Part shown: positions 8,834 through 15,967 of the stretch, in pieces
Layout of the letters: every line of letters starts with the position of its first letter
Numbering within the stretch: the first letter of the stretch is position 1
From: Saccharopolyspora_D taberi
GTDB lineage: Bacteria > Actinomycetota > Actinomycetes > Mycobacteriales > Pseudonocardiaceae
DNA: 64,000 nt
Assembly: GCF_039534165.1 (NCBI RefSeq)
Contig: NZ_BAAAUX010000045.1
Span: 1-64,000, forward strand
Direction: 5' to 3'
The notes under the pieces: model-generated
Database searches by the model: none
Told to the model about the DNA's origin: nothing
The model's input: the letters and a program-made list of their open reading frames with translations, nothing else
Translations under genes and position numbers: made by a program

Positions 8834-9492
8834 GCAAGATCCTGATCGCCGAGGACGAATCCCGGATCGCGGCCTTCATCGAGAAGGGCCTGCGCGCCAA
8901 CGGGTTCAGCACCACCGTCGTCGGCGACGGCGAAGCGGCCCTGGACTACCTGATCACGGGCGACTTCGACCTCGTGGTGCTCGACCTGGGACTGCCGGGC
9001 CGCGACGGGTTCTCGGTGCTGCGCGCGGCGCGGGCCCAGCACCGCACGGTCCCGGTGATCATCCTGACGGCCCGGGACTCGGTGCACGACACGGTCGCCG
9101 GTCTCGAAGGCGGCGCGGACGACTACATGACCAAGCCGTTCCGGTTCGAGGAGCTGCTCGCCCGGGTCCGGCTGCGGCTGCGGCCCGCGGACCGCACGCC
9201 GGAGGTCACGGTGCTGCGCGACGGGGACCTGTCGCTCGACCTGCGGACGCGGCGCGCGCAGGTGCCGCAGGCGACGGTGGACCTCACGGCACGGGAGTTC
9301 TCGATGCTGGAGCTGTTCCTGCGGCACTCGGGTCAGGTGCTGTCGCGGGAGCAGATCCTCTCCCACGTCTGGGGGTACGACTTCGATCCCGGGTCGAACG
9401 TCGTGGACGTTTACGTGCGCGCGCTGCGGCGGAAGATCGGGGCCGAGCGGATTCAGACCGTTCGGGGCATGGGGTACCGGCTCGGCGTTTGA
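8830..9492 (+). CDS. OmpR/PhoB-family response regulator
   Basis: 220 residues. The receiver domain has acidic residues E8-D9, phospho-acceptor Asp52 (VVLDLGLPGRDG), the conserved Thr (ILTAR) and Lys (MTKPF). The C-terminal winged helix shows LTAREFSMLELFLRHSGQVLS and the terminal pattern VDVYVRALRRKI then VRGMGYRLG. The start overlaps the kinase stop by 4 bases, so the pair is one operon. It binds DNA as a phosphorylated dimer; target genes are not evident nearby. Confidence 0.96.
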   Translation: MSKILIAEDESRIAAFIEKGLRANGFSTTVVGDGEAALDYLITGDFDLVVLDLGLPGRDGFSVLRAARAQHRTVPVIILTARDSVHDTVAGLEGGADDYMTKPFRFEELLARVRLRLRPADRTPEVTVLRDGDLSLDLRTRRAQVPQATVDLTAREFSMLELFLRHSGQVLSREQILSHVWGYDFDPGSNVVDVYVRALRRKIGAERIQTVRGMGYRLGV

Positions 9493-9856
9493 GCGGCGGG
9501 GGGGCGGGGAGCTGGGTCGGCGCAGGGCGGGGCGGCGCAGCGGCGGGGTCGTCGGGGGCGCAGCGGCGAGCGCGAGGGGGCGGCGTCGGCGCTTTCGGCC
9601 GCCGTCGGGCACGCGGCGGCAGGGGCGTTCCGTCCCGGCATCGGTTCGGCACGAGCCCCGCACCGCCGACCACGAGCCCCGCACCACCGACCAGCCGTCA
9701 CCGTTCGGCCTCGACACCTGGGAGCCGAGCTTCTGCCCCGCCACCAGGCCACTCCGCCGCCCGCTCGGCCGCCCACTCCGCCGCCCGAACCGCCGGCGAC
9801 CCCGCCGCCCAACGACACCCCGCCCGCCCCCGCCGGGCGACGGCGGCCTCCCCCGT
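9493..9856. other. Intergenic stretch without a convincing gene
   Basis: About 360 bases of extreme GC bias with runs such as GGCGGGGGGGCGGGG and CCGCCC blocks. Open frames on both strands translate to Ala/Arg/Pro/Gly runs without domain features. No promoter, RNA or repeat could be assigned before the candidate -10 at 9857. Confidence 0.5.
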
Positions 9857-9868
9857 TATGGTGAAGCC

Positions 9869-9913
9869 GTGAACTCCTACTGGCGTCGCGTCACTCCGCC
9901 GCCCGCTGCCTGA
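9869..9913 (+). CDS. Candidate 14-residue leader peptide upstream of the EamA exporter
   Basis: A GTG-initiated frame of 15 codons reads MNSYWRRVTPPPAA and stops at TGA 9911. TATGGT at 9857-9862 lies 6 bases before the GTG, the geometry of a leaderless transcript. The peptide has a run of three prolines, a known ribosome-slowing motif, preceded by Tyr-Trp-Arg-Arg. Downstream, ACGGGCGCG (about 9912-9920) can pair with CGCGCCCGT (about 9966-9974), so the 100 bases before the exporter start could fold alternatively. Attenuation of the exporter gene is inference; chance occurrence is possible. Confidence 0.35.
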   Translation: MNSYWRRVTPPPAA

Positions 9914-10013
9914 CGGGCGCGGGTAGGTCCCTTCGGCAGGTCGCTCGGCGGCCTCGCACTTCAGCACGCGCCCGTTCGCGGCAGTCCCTGCTCCGGCGAA
10001 CGGAAGAGTTCAC

Positions 10014-10901
10014 GTGTCCGACGACGTCATCGCTTCACCTGTCCACACCTTCACCTCCGGGCCCCTGCCCGTCCTGGTCGCCGCCGCGCTGTGGGGCACC
10101 ACCGGGACCGCGGCGACCTTCGCGCCTCCCGGTGCGAGCCCGCTGTCCATCGGCGCGGCGACCATGGGGATCGGCGGGCTGCTGCTGGCGCTGCTCGCCG
10201 GGCGCTCCGCGCTCGGCGTGCTCCGCTCGGCGCGGCCCGGTCTGCTGCTGCTCGGCGCGCTGTCGATCGCCGTCTACCCGCTCGCCTTCTACACCGCGAT
10301 GGCCTGGGCCGGCGTTGCCGTCGGCACCGTCGTCACGCTCGGGTCCGCACCCGTTTTCGCCGCGCTGATCGAGCGGGTCGCCGACGGGGTCCGGCTCGAC
10401 GGGCGGTGGGCTTCGGCCGCGGCCGTCACGATCGTCGGCGGCGGGCTGCTCTGCGCCGACGGCGAGCGGGTGGAGGGTTCGTTCCCCGGGATCCTGCTCG
10501 GGTTGCTGGCCGGCCTCTCGTACGCCGCGTACTCCTGGGTGGCGGCTCGGATCCTGCGGCGCGGCCACGGTTCCCGGGCCGTGATGGGCGCGCTGTTCGG
10601 CGTGGCCGCCCTGGCGCTGCTCCCGGTCCTGGCGTGGACCGGCGGCCCGCTGCTGAGCACCCCGACCGGCGTGGTCGTCACGCTGTACCTGGCGGTGGTT
10701 CCGATGGGCCTGGCCTACGTCCTGTTCGGCTCCGGGCTGCGGCACACACCGGTCCGGGCGGCCACGACGCTGAGCCTGCTCGAACCGGTCGTGGCCGCGC
10801 TGCTGAGCCTGCTCGTGGTCGGTGAGCGGCTCGGGTTCGCGGGCTGGCTGGGGATGGCGCTGATCGGCGCCGGGCTGGTGCTCGTCAGCCTGCGCCGCTG
10901 A
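10014..10901 (+). CDS. EamA/DMT-family transporter
   Basis: 295 residues from GTG 10014, with AGAG a few bases upstream. Ten hydrophobic segments are arranged as two EamA repeats: the first starts with LVAAALWGTTGTAATF, the second with GLLAGLSYAAYSWVAARIL, ending in LGMALIGAGLVLVSLRR. The glutamate in SLLEPVVAALLSLLVVGE is the classic signature of the second repeat. Family members are inner-membrane exporters or permeases for amino acids, metabolites or drugs; the substrate cannot be read. The gene follows a possible leader peptide and ends just before the DnaA-box hairpin. Confidence 0.92.
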   Translation: MSDDVIASPVHTFTSGPLPVLVAAALWGTTGTAATFAPPGASPLSIGAATMGIGGLLLALLAGRSALGVLRSARPGLLLLGALSIAVYPLAFYTAMAWAGVAVGTVVTLGSAPVFAALIERVADGVRLDGRWASAAAVTIVGGGLLCADGERVEGSFPGILLGLLAGLSYAAYSWVAARILRRGHGSRAVMGALFGVAALALLPVLAWTGGPLLSTPTGVVVTLYLAVVPMGLAYVLFGSGLRHTPVRAATTLSLLEPVVAALLSLLVVGERLGFAGWLGMALIGAGLVLVSLRR

Positions 10902-10907
10902 GCCGAA

Positions 10908-10951
10908 GTTGTGCACAGCTGTGGACAACTCGCTCCACAGCTGTGCACAAC
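10908..10951. terminator. 18-bp inverted repeat containing DnaA boxes, possible terminator of the EamA gene
   Basis: GTTGTGCACAGCTGTGGA (10908-10925) is repeated in exact inverse as TCCACAGCTGTGCACAAC (10934-10951), separated by 8 bases, starting 6 bases after the EamA stop. As RNA it forms a strong stem and could end transcription. As DNA the arms contain DnaA boxes, so the sequence may serve both purposes or be a protein-binding palindrome. Confidence 0.5.
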
Positions 10952-11018
10952 CTGCAGATGAACTGTGATTTCCCCAGGTCGCGAGTTGTGCACAGAGTTA
11001 TCCACAGGCTGTGTACAA
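10909..11018. promoter_or_regulatory. Cluster of at least six DnaA boxes
   Basis: Nine-base boxes: TTGTGCACA at 10909-10917 (+), TTGTCCACA at 10920-10928 (-), TTGTGCACA at 10942-10950 (-), TTGTGCACA at 10986-10994 (+), TTATCCACA at 10998-11006 (+; the Escherichia coli consensus) and TTGTACACA at 11010-11018 (-). A weaker TTGTCCCAG follows at 11020. TTGTCCACA is the preferred actinobacterial box. This density in 110 bases is far above chance in GC-rich DNA. No dnaA or dnaN flanks it, so it is more likely a DnaA titration or regulatory cluster than the origin itself. Confidence 0.75.
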
Positions 11019-11100
11019 GTTGTCCCAGGTGATCAGTTCATGAACGCGCCCTCACCGAAGATTCACGAACACCTCAGCCCTGGGACACATCGTTGGTCCC

Positions 11101-12552
11101 ATGCCGGTCCGAACCGAGTACGCGACGCCGCTGCGCCCGCAGCGGGCCGTCGGCGTCGAGCGCGGTGAGCGCGGCTGGGCGCTGGGGATCACGCTCGCCG
11201 CACTCGGTCTGCTCGGCGGGGCCGCGCTGCTGATGGGCCCGCCGCCGGGCGGGCTGCGCGAGACCGCGGTCGTCGTGGTGTTCGCCGCGGCCGTGGTCGG
11301 CTGGGTCAGCAACCGCTTCGACGACACCCACATCGCGCTGGTCGCCGCGACCGCGCTGGTCCTGTTCGGCGCCCTCGACGCGGACGACCTGTTCGCCACC
11401 CTCGGCGGCGAGCAGATCTGGCTGCTGGTGGCCGCGTTCGTGCTCGCCTCCGGCGTCAGCCGCACCGGCCTCACGGCGCGGGCCGCGGTCGCGCTGATCG
11501 GTCGCGCCCGGACCGCCCGCGGCCTGGTGCACCTGGTCACCGCCGGGCTGCTGCTGACCGCGCTGCTGGTGCCGAGCACCAGCGGCCGGGCCGCGCTCGT
11601 GCTGCCGGTGTTCACCGTGCTCGCGGACGCGTTCGCCGACCGCAGGCGGCTGGTGCACGCGCTCGCGCTGCTGTTCCCGACCGTTGTGCTGCTGTCGGCG
11701 GTCGCCACTCTCGTCGGCGCCGGCGCCCACCTGATCACGAGCCAGCTGCTCGCCGAAACCACCGGCGAGGGCATCGGGTTCGCGCAGTGGCTGCTGTGGG
11801 GTGCGCCGCTGGCGATCGCGAGCAGCCACCTGGCGGCCGAGCTGGTCCTGCTGCTGTTCACCGGGCGCGCGGACCGGCGGGCGCGGCTGACCGTCGACGC
11901 GGCAGAACTCCGCCGCGCAATGGGAATCCCGAAGCACATCCGCCGCACCGAGATCCGCGCCGCCGCGCTGCTGCTCGCGGTCGTGGTCCTGTGGAGCACC
12001 GAGCAGCTGCACGGGCTGCCGCCCGCGCTGATCGCGCTCGGCGGCGCCCTGCTGGTCACCTCGCCTAAGGTCGGCGCGGTCAAGCTGGGCACGGCCGTCG
12101 CCGAGATCCCCTGGTCGATGCTGCTGTTCATGGCCGCGACCACCGCGCTCGGGCTGGCGCTGACCTCGTCGGGCGTCGCCGACGCGATGGCCGCGGCGGT
12201 GCTGCACGGGAGCAGCGGGCCCGCGCTGCTGGTGTCGGTGGTCGTGGCCAGCGCGCTGGCGCACCTGCTGGTGCAGTCGCGCTCGGCTCGTTCGTCGGTG
12301 CTGATCCCGCTGGTGATCCCGGCCGCCGCGGCGGTGGGGATGAACCCGGTCGCGCTGGCCTTCGCCTCCACCGCCGCGGCCGGGTTCTGCCACACCCTGC
12401 CGTCCTCGGCCAAACCGGTCGCGCTGTTCTCCGCCCACTACACCCCGCGCGACCTGCTGACGCTGTCCGCCGCACTCGGTCCGGCGCTCGTCGGCCTGGT
12501 GCTGCTGTTCGCCACCCAGGTCTGGCCGGTCCTCGGCCTGCCGCTGAAGTAG
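11101..12552 (+). CDS. DASS-type (SLC13-like) anion symporter
   Basis: 483 residues, about 12 hydrophobic segments. Two internal repeats carry the family pattern: LLVPSTSGRAALVLPVFTVLAD in the first half (compare the SNT motif of DASS carriers) and HLLVQSRSARSSVLIPLVIPAAAAVGMNP in the second. These carriers move di- or tricarboxylates, sulfate or related anions with sodium. The glycerate kinase start lies 13 bases beyond the stop behind AGGAGGA, so the two form an operon and a carboxylate feeding glycerate metabolism is a reasonable guess. The start ATG 11101 lies about 80 bases after the DnaA-box cluster, which could therefore influence its transcription. Confidence 0.85.
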   Translation: MPVRTEYATPLRPQRAVGVERGERGWALGITLAALGLLGGAALLMGPPPGGLRETAVVVVFAAAVVGWVSNRFDDTHIALVAATALVLFGALDADDLFATLGGEQIWLLVAAFVLASGVSRTGLTARAAVALIGRARTARGLVHLVTAGLLLTALLVPSTSGRAALVLPVFTVLADAFADRRRLVHALALLFPTVVLLSAVATLVGAGAHLITSQLLAETTGEGIGFAQWLLWGAPLAIASSHLAAELVLLLFTGRADRRARLTVDAAELRRAMGIPKHIRRTEIRAAALLLAVVVLWSTEQLHGLPPALIALGGALLVTSPKVGAVKLGTAVAEIPWSMLLFMAATTALGLALTSSGVADAMAAAVLHGSSGPALLVSVVVASALAHLLVQSRSARSSVLIPLVIPAAAAVGMNPVALAFASTAAAGFCHTLPSSAKPVALFSAHYTPRDLLTLSAALGPALVGLVLLFATQVWPVLGLPLK

Positions 12553-12565
12553 GAGGAACTTGATC

Positions 12566-13702
12566 ATGCTGCGCTTCGCCGTCGCCCCGACGGGTTTCAA
12601 GGAGTGCCTCGACGCCGAAGCGGTCGCCGAAGCCATCGGCACCGGCATCCGCCGCGTCGTGCCCGGCGCGCTGATCGACACCGCCCCGCTGATCGACGGC
12701 GGCGAGGGGTCGGCCCGGCAGCTCGCCCGCAGCACCGGCGGCGAGCTGGTGCCGGTGGAGGTGACCGGGCCGGTCGGCGACCCGGTGCGGTCCCACTTCG
12801 CGCTGCTCGGACCGCGCACGGCGTTCGTGGAGCTGGCCGCGGCGGCGGGGCTCTCGCTGGTCCCGGCCGACCGGCGCGACCCCGGCCGCACGACCAGCCG
12901 GGGCGTCGGCGAGCTGGTGGCCGCCGCGCTGGACGCCGGCGCGGAGAAGATCATCATCGGCTGCGGCGACTCCGGGATCTGCGACGGCGGGGCCGGGGCG
13001 CTGCGGGCGCTGGGCGCGCGGGTGCTCGACGCGTCCGGCGACGAGCTGCCCGAGGGCGGCGCCGCGCTGTCCCGCACCCGCCGGATCGACACCCGGGACC
13101 TGGACGCCCGGATCCGCGGCGTCGACCTGGTCCTCGCGACCAACCCGCGGAACCTCCTGGACAGCGTCGCGCGGGTCTTCGGGCCGCAGAAGGGCGCGAC
13201 CGCCGAGCAGGTCGAGGAGCTGTCCGCGGCGATGCGGGTCTGGGGCGACGTCCTGCGCAGGCACAGCGGAACCCGGTTCGGGCGGCTGCCCGGCAGCGGC
13301 GCCTCCGGCGGGCTCGGCGCGGGACTGGCCGGGGTGCTCGGCGCGTCGCTGCGGTCGCGGTTCGACGTGCTGCTCGACGCCGCCGACGTGGAGCGCAGGC
13401 TCGCGGCGGCGGACCTGGTGATCACCGGCGAGGGCGCGATCGACGCGTCCACCGCGCTCGGCAAGATCCCGGCCGAGGTCGCGCGGCTGGCCAAGCGGCA
13501 CGGCAAGCCGGTGGTCGCGATCGCGGGCACGATCGGCGCCGGGGCCGACACCAGCTACGACACCGGCATCGACGCCATCGCCGGGATCCTGACCGGTCCC
13601 GTCGACCTCGCCGACGCGATCAGCCGGGCGCCCGAGCTGATCGCCGCCGCCACCGCGCGGACCCTGCGGATGCTGCTGCTCGGGCGGGCTCTGGCGGCTT
13701 GA
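12566..13702 (+). CDS. Glycerate kinase (GK type II family)
   Basis: 378 residues from ATG 12566, 8 bases after AGGAGGA; the in-frame TTG at 12560 is too close to the ribosome site. Family motifs are present: LIDGGEGS near the N-terminus, GCGDSGICDGGAGAL at about residues 130-147, GSGASGGLGAG in the middle, and VITGEGAIDASTALGKIP, the phosphate/nucleotide-binding signature. It phosphorylates D-glycerate with ATP, linking glyoxylate and serine breakdown to glycolysis. Length is typical. Cotranscription with the DASS transporter suggests uptake and use of glycerate or a related acid. Confidence 0.93.
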   Translation: MLRFAVAPTGFKECLDAEAVAEAIGTGIRRVVPGALIDTAPLIDGGEGSARQLARSTGGELVPVEVTGPVGDPVRSHFALLGPRTAFVELAAAAGLSLVPADRRDPGRTTSRGVGELVAAALDAGAEKIIIGCGDSGICDGGAGALRALGARVLDASGDELPEGGAALSRTRRIDTRDLDARIRGVDLVLATNPRNLLDSVARVFGPQKGATAEQVEELSAAMRVWGDVLRRHSGTRFGRLPGSGASGGLGAGLAGVLGASLRSRFDVLLDAADVERRLAAADLVITGEGAIDASTALGKIPAEVARLAKRHGKPVVAIAGTIGAGADTSYDTGIDAIAGILTGPVDLADAISRAPELIAAATARTLRMLLLGRALAA

Positions 13703-13748
13703 GCGCCGCCAAGTCGGCCACCGTCCCGTTCAATTAAAGGTTTGCCGC

Positions 13749-15809
13749 TCATTTGAACGTTTTCAGGGGCCCGCTCCTGATCAGCTCGGCGAGTTCCCCG
13801 CCGGGCACGGCCCGGGAGAACAGCCAGCCCTGGTAGGCGTCGACCGGGATCGACCGCAGGACGTCGAACTGCTCCACCGTCTCCACGCCTTCGGCGACGG
13901 TGGAGCAGCCCAGCGCCCTCGCCAGCTCGGTCACGGTGCGGACCAGCACGTAGTCGTAGGTGCTGCCCGCGATCTCGTCGATGAACGTGCGGTCGATCTT
14001 GATGATCTGCGCCGGGAACTGCCTGATCCTGGTCAGCGACGAGTAGCCGGTGCCGAAGTCGTCCACCGCGAACCGCACACCCCGGTCGCGCAGCGCGCTC
14101 ATGGCGGCGCGCATCCGGGACGGCAGGTCGACGATCGCGGTCTCGACCAGCTCCAGCACGATCCGGTTCCAGTCGATGCCGCTGTCGGCGACCGCGCGCT
14201 CGATCAGGTCGGTGAAGACCGTGAACCCGGGCATCAGCTCCGCCAGGTTCACCGACACCGACACCGGCTGCCCGGTCGGCGGCGTCGGCCAGCTCGCCGC
14301 CTCGCGCAGCGCGGTGCGCAGCGCCCACGCGTCGAGGTCGGCCAGCATCCCGCTCTGCGCGGCGATCGGCAGGAAGTCGACCGGCGTGAGCAGCCCGCGC
14401 TCCGGGTGCGGCCAGCGCACCAGCGCCTCGGCGGACACGATCGTGCCGTCGGCCGACACCGAGGGCTGGTAGTGCAGCACCAGCCGGTCCTCGTCGAGCG
14501 CCCGGCGCAGCTCGGTCTCCATCCGCAGCTGGCCGTCGAGCGAACCGATCAGCGTCGGCCCGGCCACCGCGATGCTGGTGTGCCCGTACTTCTTGGCCTT
14601 CAGCGCCGACGCCGACGCGACCCGCAGCAGGTCCTCGCCCCGCCCGCCGGAGTCGCCCGCCACCGCCACCCCGATCAGCGCGGCGACCTGCACCACCTGG
14701 CCGCGCACCGGCAGCGTCGCCCGCATCAGCCCGGACACCGTGGTCGCCACCGCCGGAAGCCCGCCGGCGGCGTCGACGTCCGGGCAGATGACCGCGAACT
14801 CGTCGGCCGCCGCGCGGGCCACCGACCAGCCCTCCGGCAGGTTCGCCTCCAGCCTGCGCGCCATCGCGATCAGCACGTCGTCCCCGGCGGCGTAACCCAG
14901 CGACTCGTTGATCCGGTTGAAGTTGCGGATGTCGCAGTACAGCACTGCCGCCCGCTCGGGGTGGGCGTCGGCGAGCAGCTCCGGAACGGCCGCGCGGTTC
15001 CACAGCCCGGTCAGCTCGTCGTGCCGGGCCCAGTAGCGCAGGGCCTCGGCCTCCTGGTGCCGGTGGGTGACGTCCTCGTAGACCGCGAGCCAGAACGGTT
15101 CGCCGTTCGGCTGCTCCGAGCTGGCGATGTGCACCTCGCAGTACACCCGCCGCCCGTCCGCGCGGGTCAGCGACCATTCCTGCACCTTGGGCTCGTCCGG
15201 CGGGTTCCCGCTGCGGAACGCCTCGGCCAGCATCTCGAACCCGGGATCGTCCGCGCAGATCATCGTGGTGATGTGCCTGCCCCGCATGTCCGCCGCCGAG
15301 TGGCCGAGCAGCTCGCACATCGCGTCGTTGCAGTCCAGCACGTAGCCGAACCGGTCGAACAGGCAGATCGCGACCGGGGTCAGGCCGTAGAGGTCGCGGA
15401 ACAGCTGGCGGGAGGACTCCAGGCGGCTGTGCATCTCGGTGTCGTCCCGCATGACCTTCGCGTAGCCGCGCAGCTCGCCGGTCGACGACCACAGCGCGGT
15501 GGTCACCACGTGCGCCCAGAACCGGTTCCCGTCCCGGCGGACCCGCCAGCCCTCGTCGATGTGGGTGCCCTGCTCCCTGGCCCGGTCGAGGATCCACTGC
15601 GCGTGGCCCGCCTCCACCTGCTCGGCGGTGTAGACGTCGGCGAGACCGCCGATCACGTCCGCCGCGGGTGCGCCGAGGATCTCCTCCGCGCCGGCGTTCC
15701 AGCTGGTGACCACACCGGCCGGGTCGAGCGTGTAGATGGCGTAGTCGCGCAAGGAGAGTCCCAGCTCACCGATCAGATCCCGGTCCGTGTGAACACCCGC
15801 GTCAACCAT
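13749..15809 (-). CDS. PAS-PAS-GGDEF(degenerate)-EAL cyclic-di-GMP phosphodiesterase
   Basis: 686 residues from ATG 15809, behind GGGGAGGTGG; an upstream in-frame ATG at 15869 lacks such a site. Two PAS domains come first (DYAIYTLDPAGVVTSWN; PVAICLFDRFGYVLDCN). The GGDEF domain follows, but its active-site loop reads AADEF, so cyclase activity is doubtful; it may bind GTP as a regulator. The EAL domain keeps SAEALVRW, the Glu in ELVETAI, DDFGTGYSS, KIDR and EGVE, all expected in an active phosphodiesterase. The protein is soluble. It probably lowers c-di-GMP in response to a PAS-bound ligand or redox state. Monocistronic. Confidence 0.92.
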   Translation of the reverse strand: MVDAGVHTDRDLIGELGLSLRDYAIYTLDPAGVVTSWNAGAEEILGAPAADVIGGLADVYTAEQVEAGHAQWILDRAREQGTHIDEGWRVRRDGNRFWAHVVTTALWSSTGELRGYAKVMRDDTEMHSRLESSRQLFRDLYGLTPVAICLFDRFGYVLDCNDAMCELLGHSAADMRGRHITTMICADDPGFEMLAEAFRSGNPPDEPKVQEWSLTRADGRRVYCEVHIASSEQPNGEPFWLAVYEDVTHRHQEAEALRYWARHDELTGLWNRAAVPELLADAHPERAAVLYCDIRNFNRINESLGYAAGDDVLIAMARRLEANLPEGWSVARAAADEFAVICPDVDAAGGLPAVATTVSGLMRATLPVRGQVVQVAALIGVAVAGDSGGRGEDLLRVASASALKAKKYGHTSIAVAGPTLIGSLDGQLRMETELRRALDEDRLVLHYQPSVSADGTIVSAEALVRWPHPERGLLTPVDFLPIAAQSGMLADLDAWALRTALREAASWPTPPTGQPVSVSVNLAELMPGFTVFTDLIERAVADSGIDWNRIVLELVETAIVDLPSRMRAAMSALRDRGVRFAVDDFGTGYSSLTRIRQFPAQIIKIDRTFIDEIAGSTYDYVLVRTVTELARALGCSTVAEGVETVEQFDVLRSIPVDAYQGWLFSRAVPGGELAELIRSGPLKTFK

Positions 15810-15967
15810 GTCCACCTCCCCTGGACGAAGGCAGGTACTCAGTGTCGCCAGGAATGCGATGCGGCGCACGCAGCCGTTATCACGGTCTGTGTCGGGGCTC
15901 TCAGATCCCTGGCCCTGAATTTACTCCTAACAGGGAGGAACGCCCGATACGCAATGACCCGAAGTGA

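Noticed and set aside
9284..9967. Leftward frames between the response regulator and the EamA gene
   Set aside because: Ala/Arg/Pro/Gly-rich translations without start signals; ascribed to GC bias.
10908..11028. Chromosomal replication origin
   Set aside because: DnaA boxes cluster here, but dnaA, dnaN, rpmH and an AT-rich unwinding stretch are absent; oriC should lie beyond the right edge. Kept as a DnaA-box cluster only.
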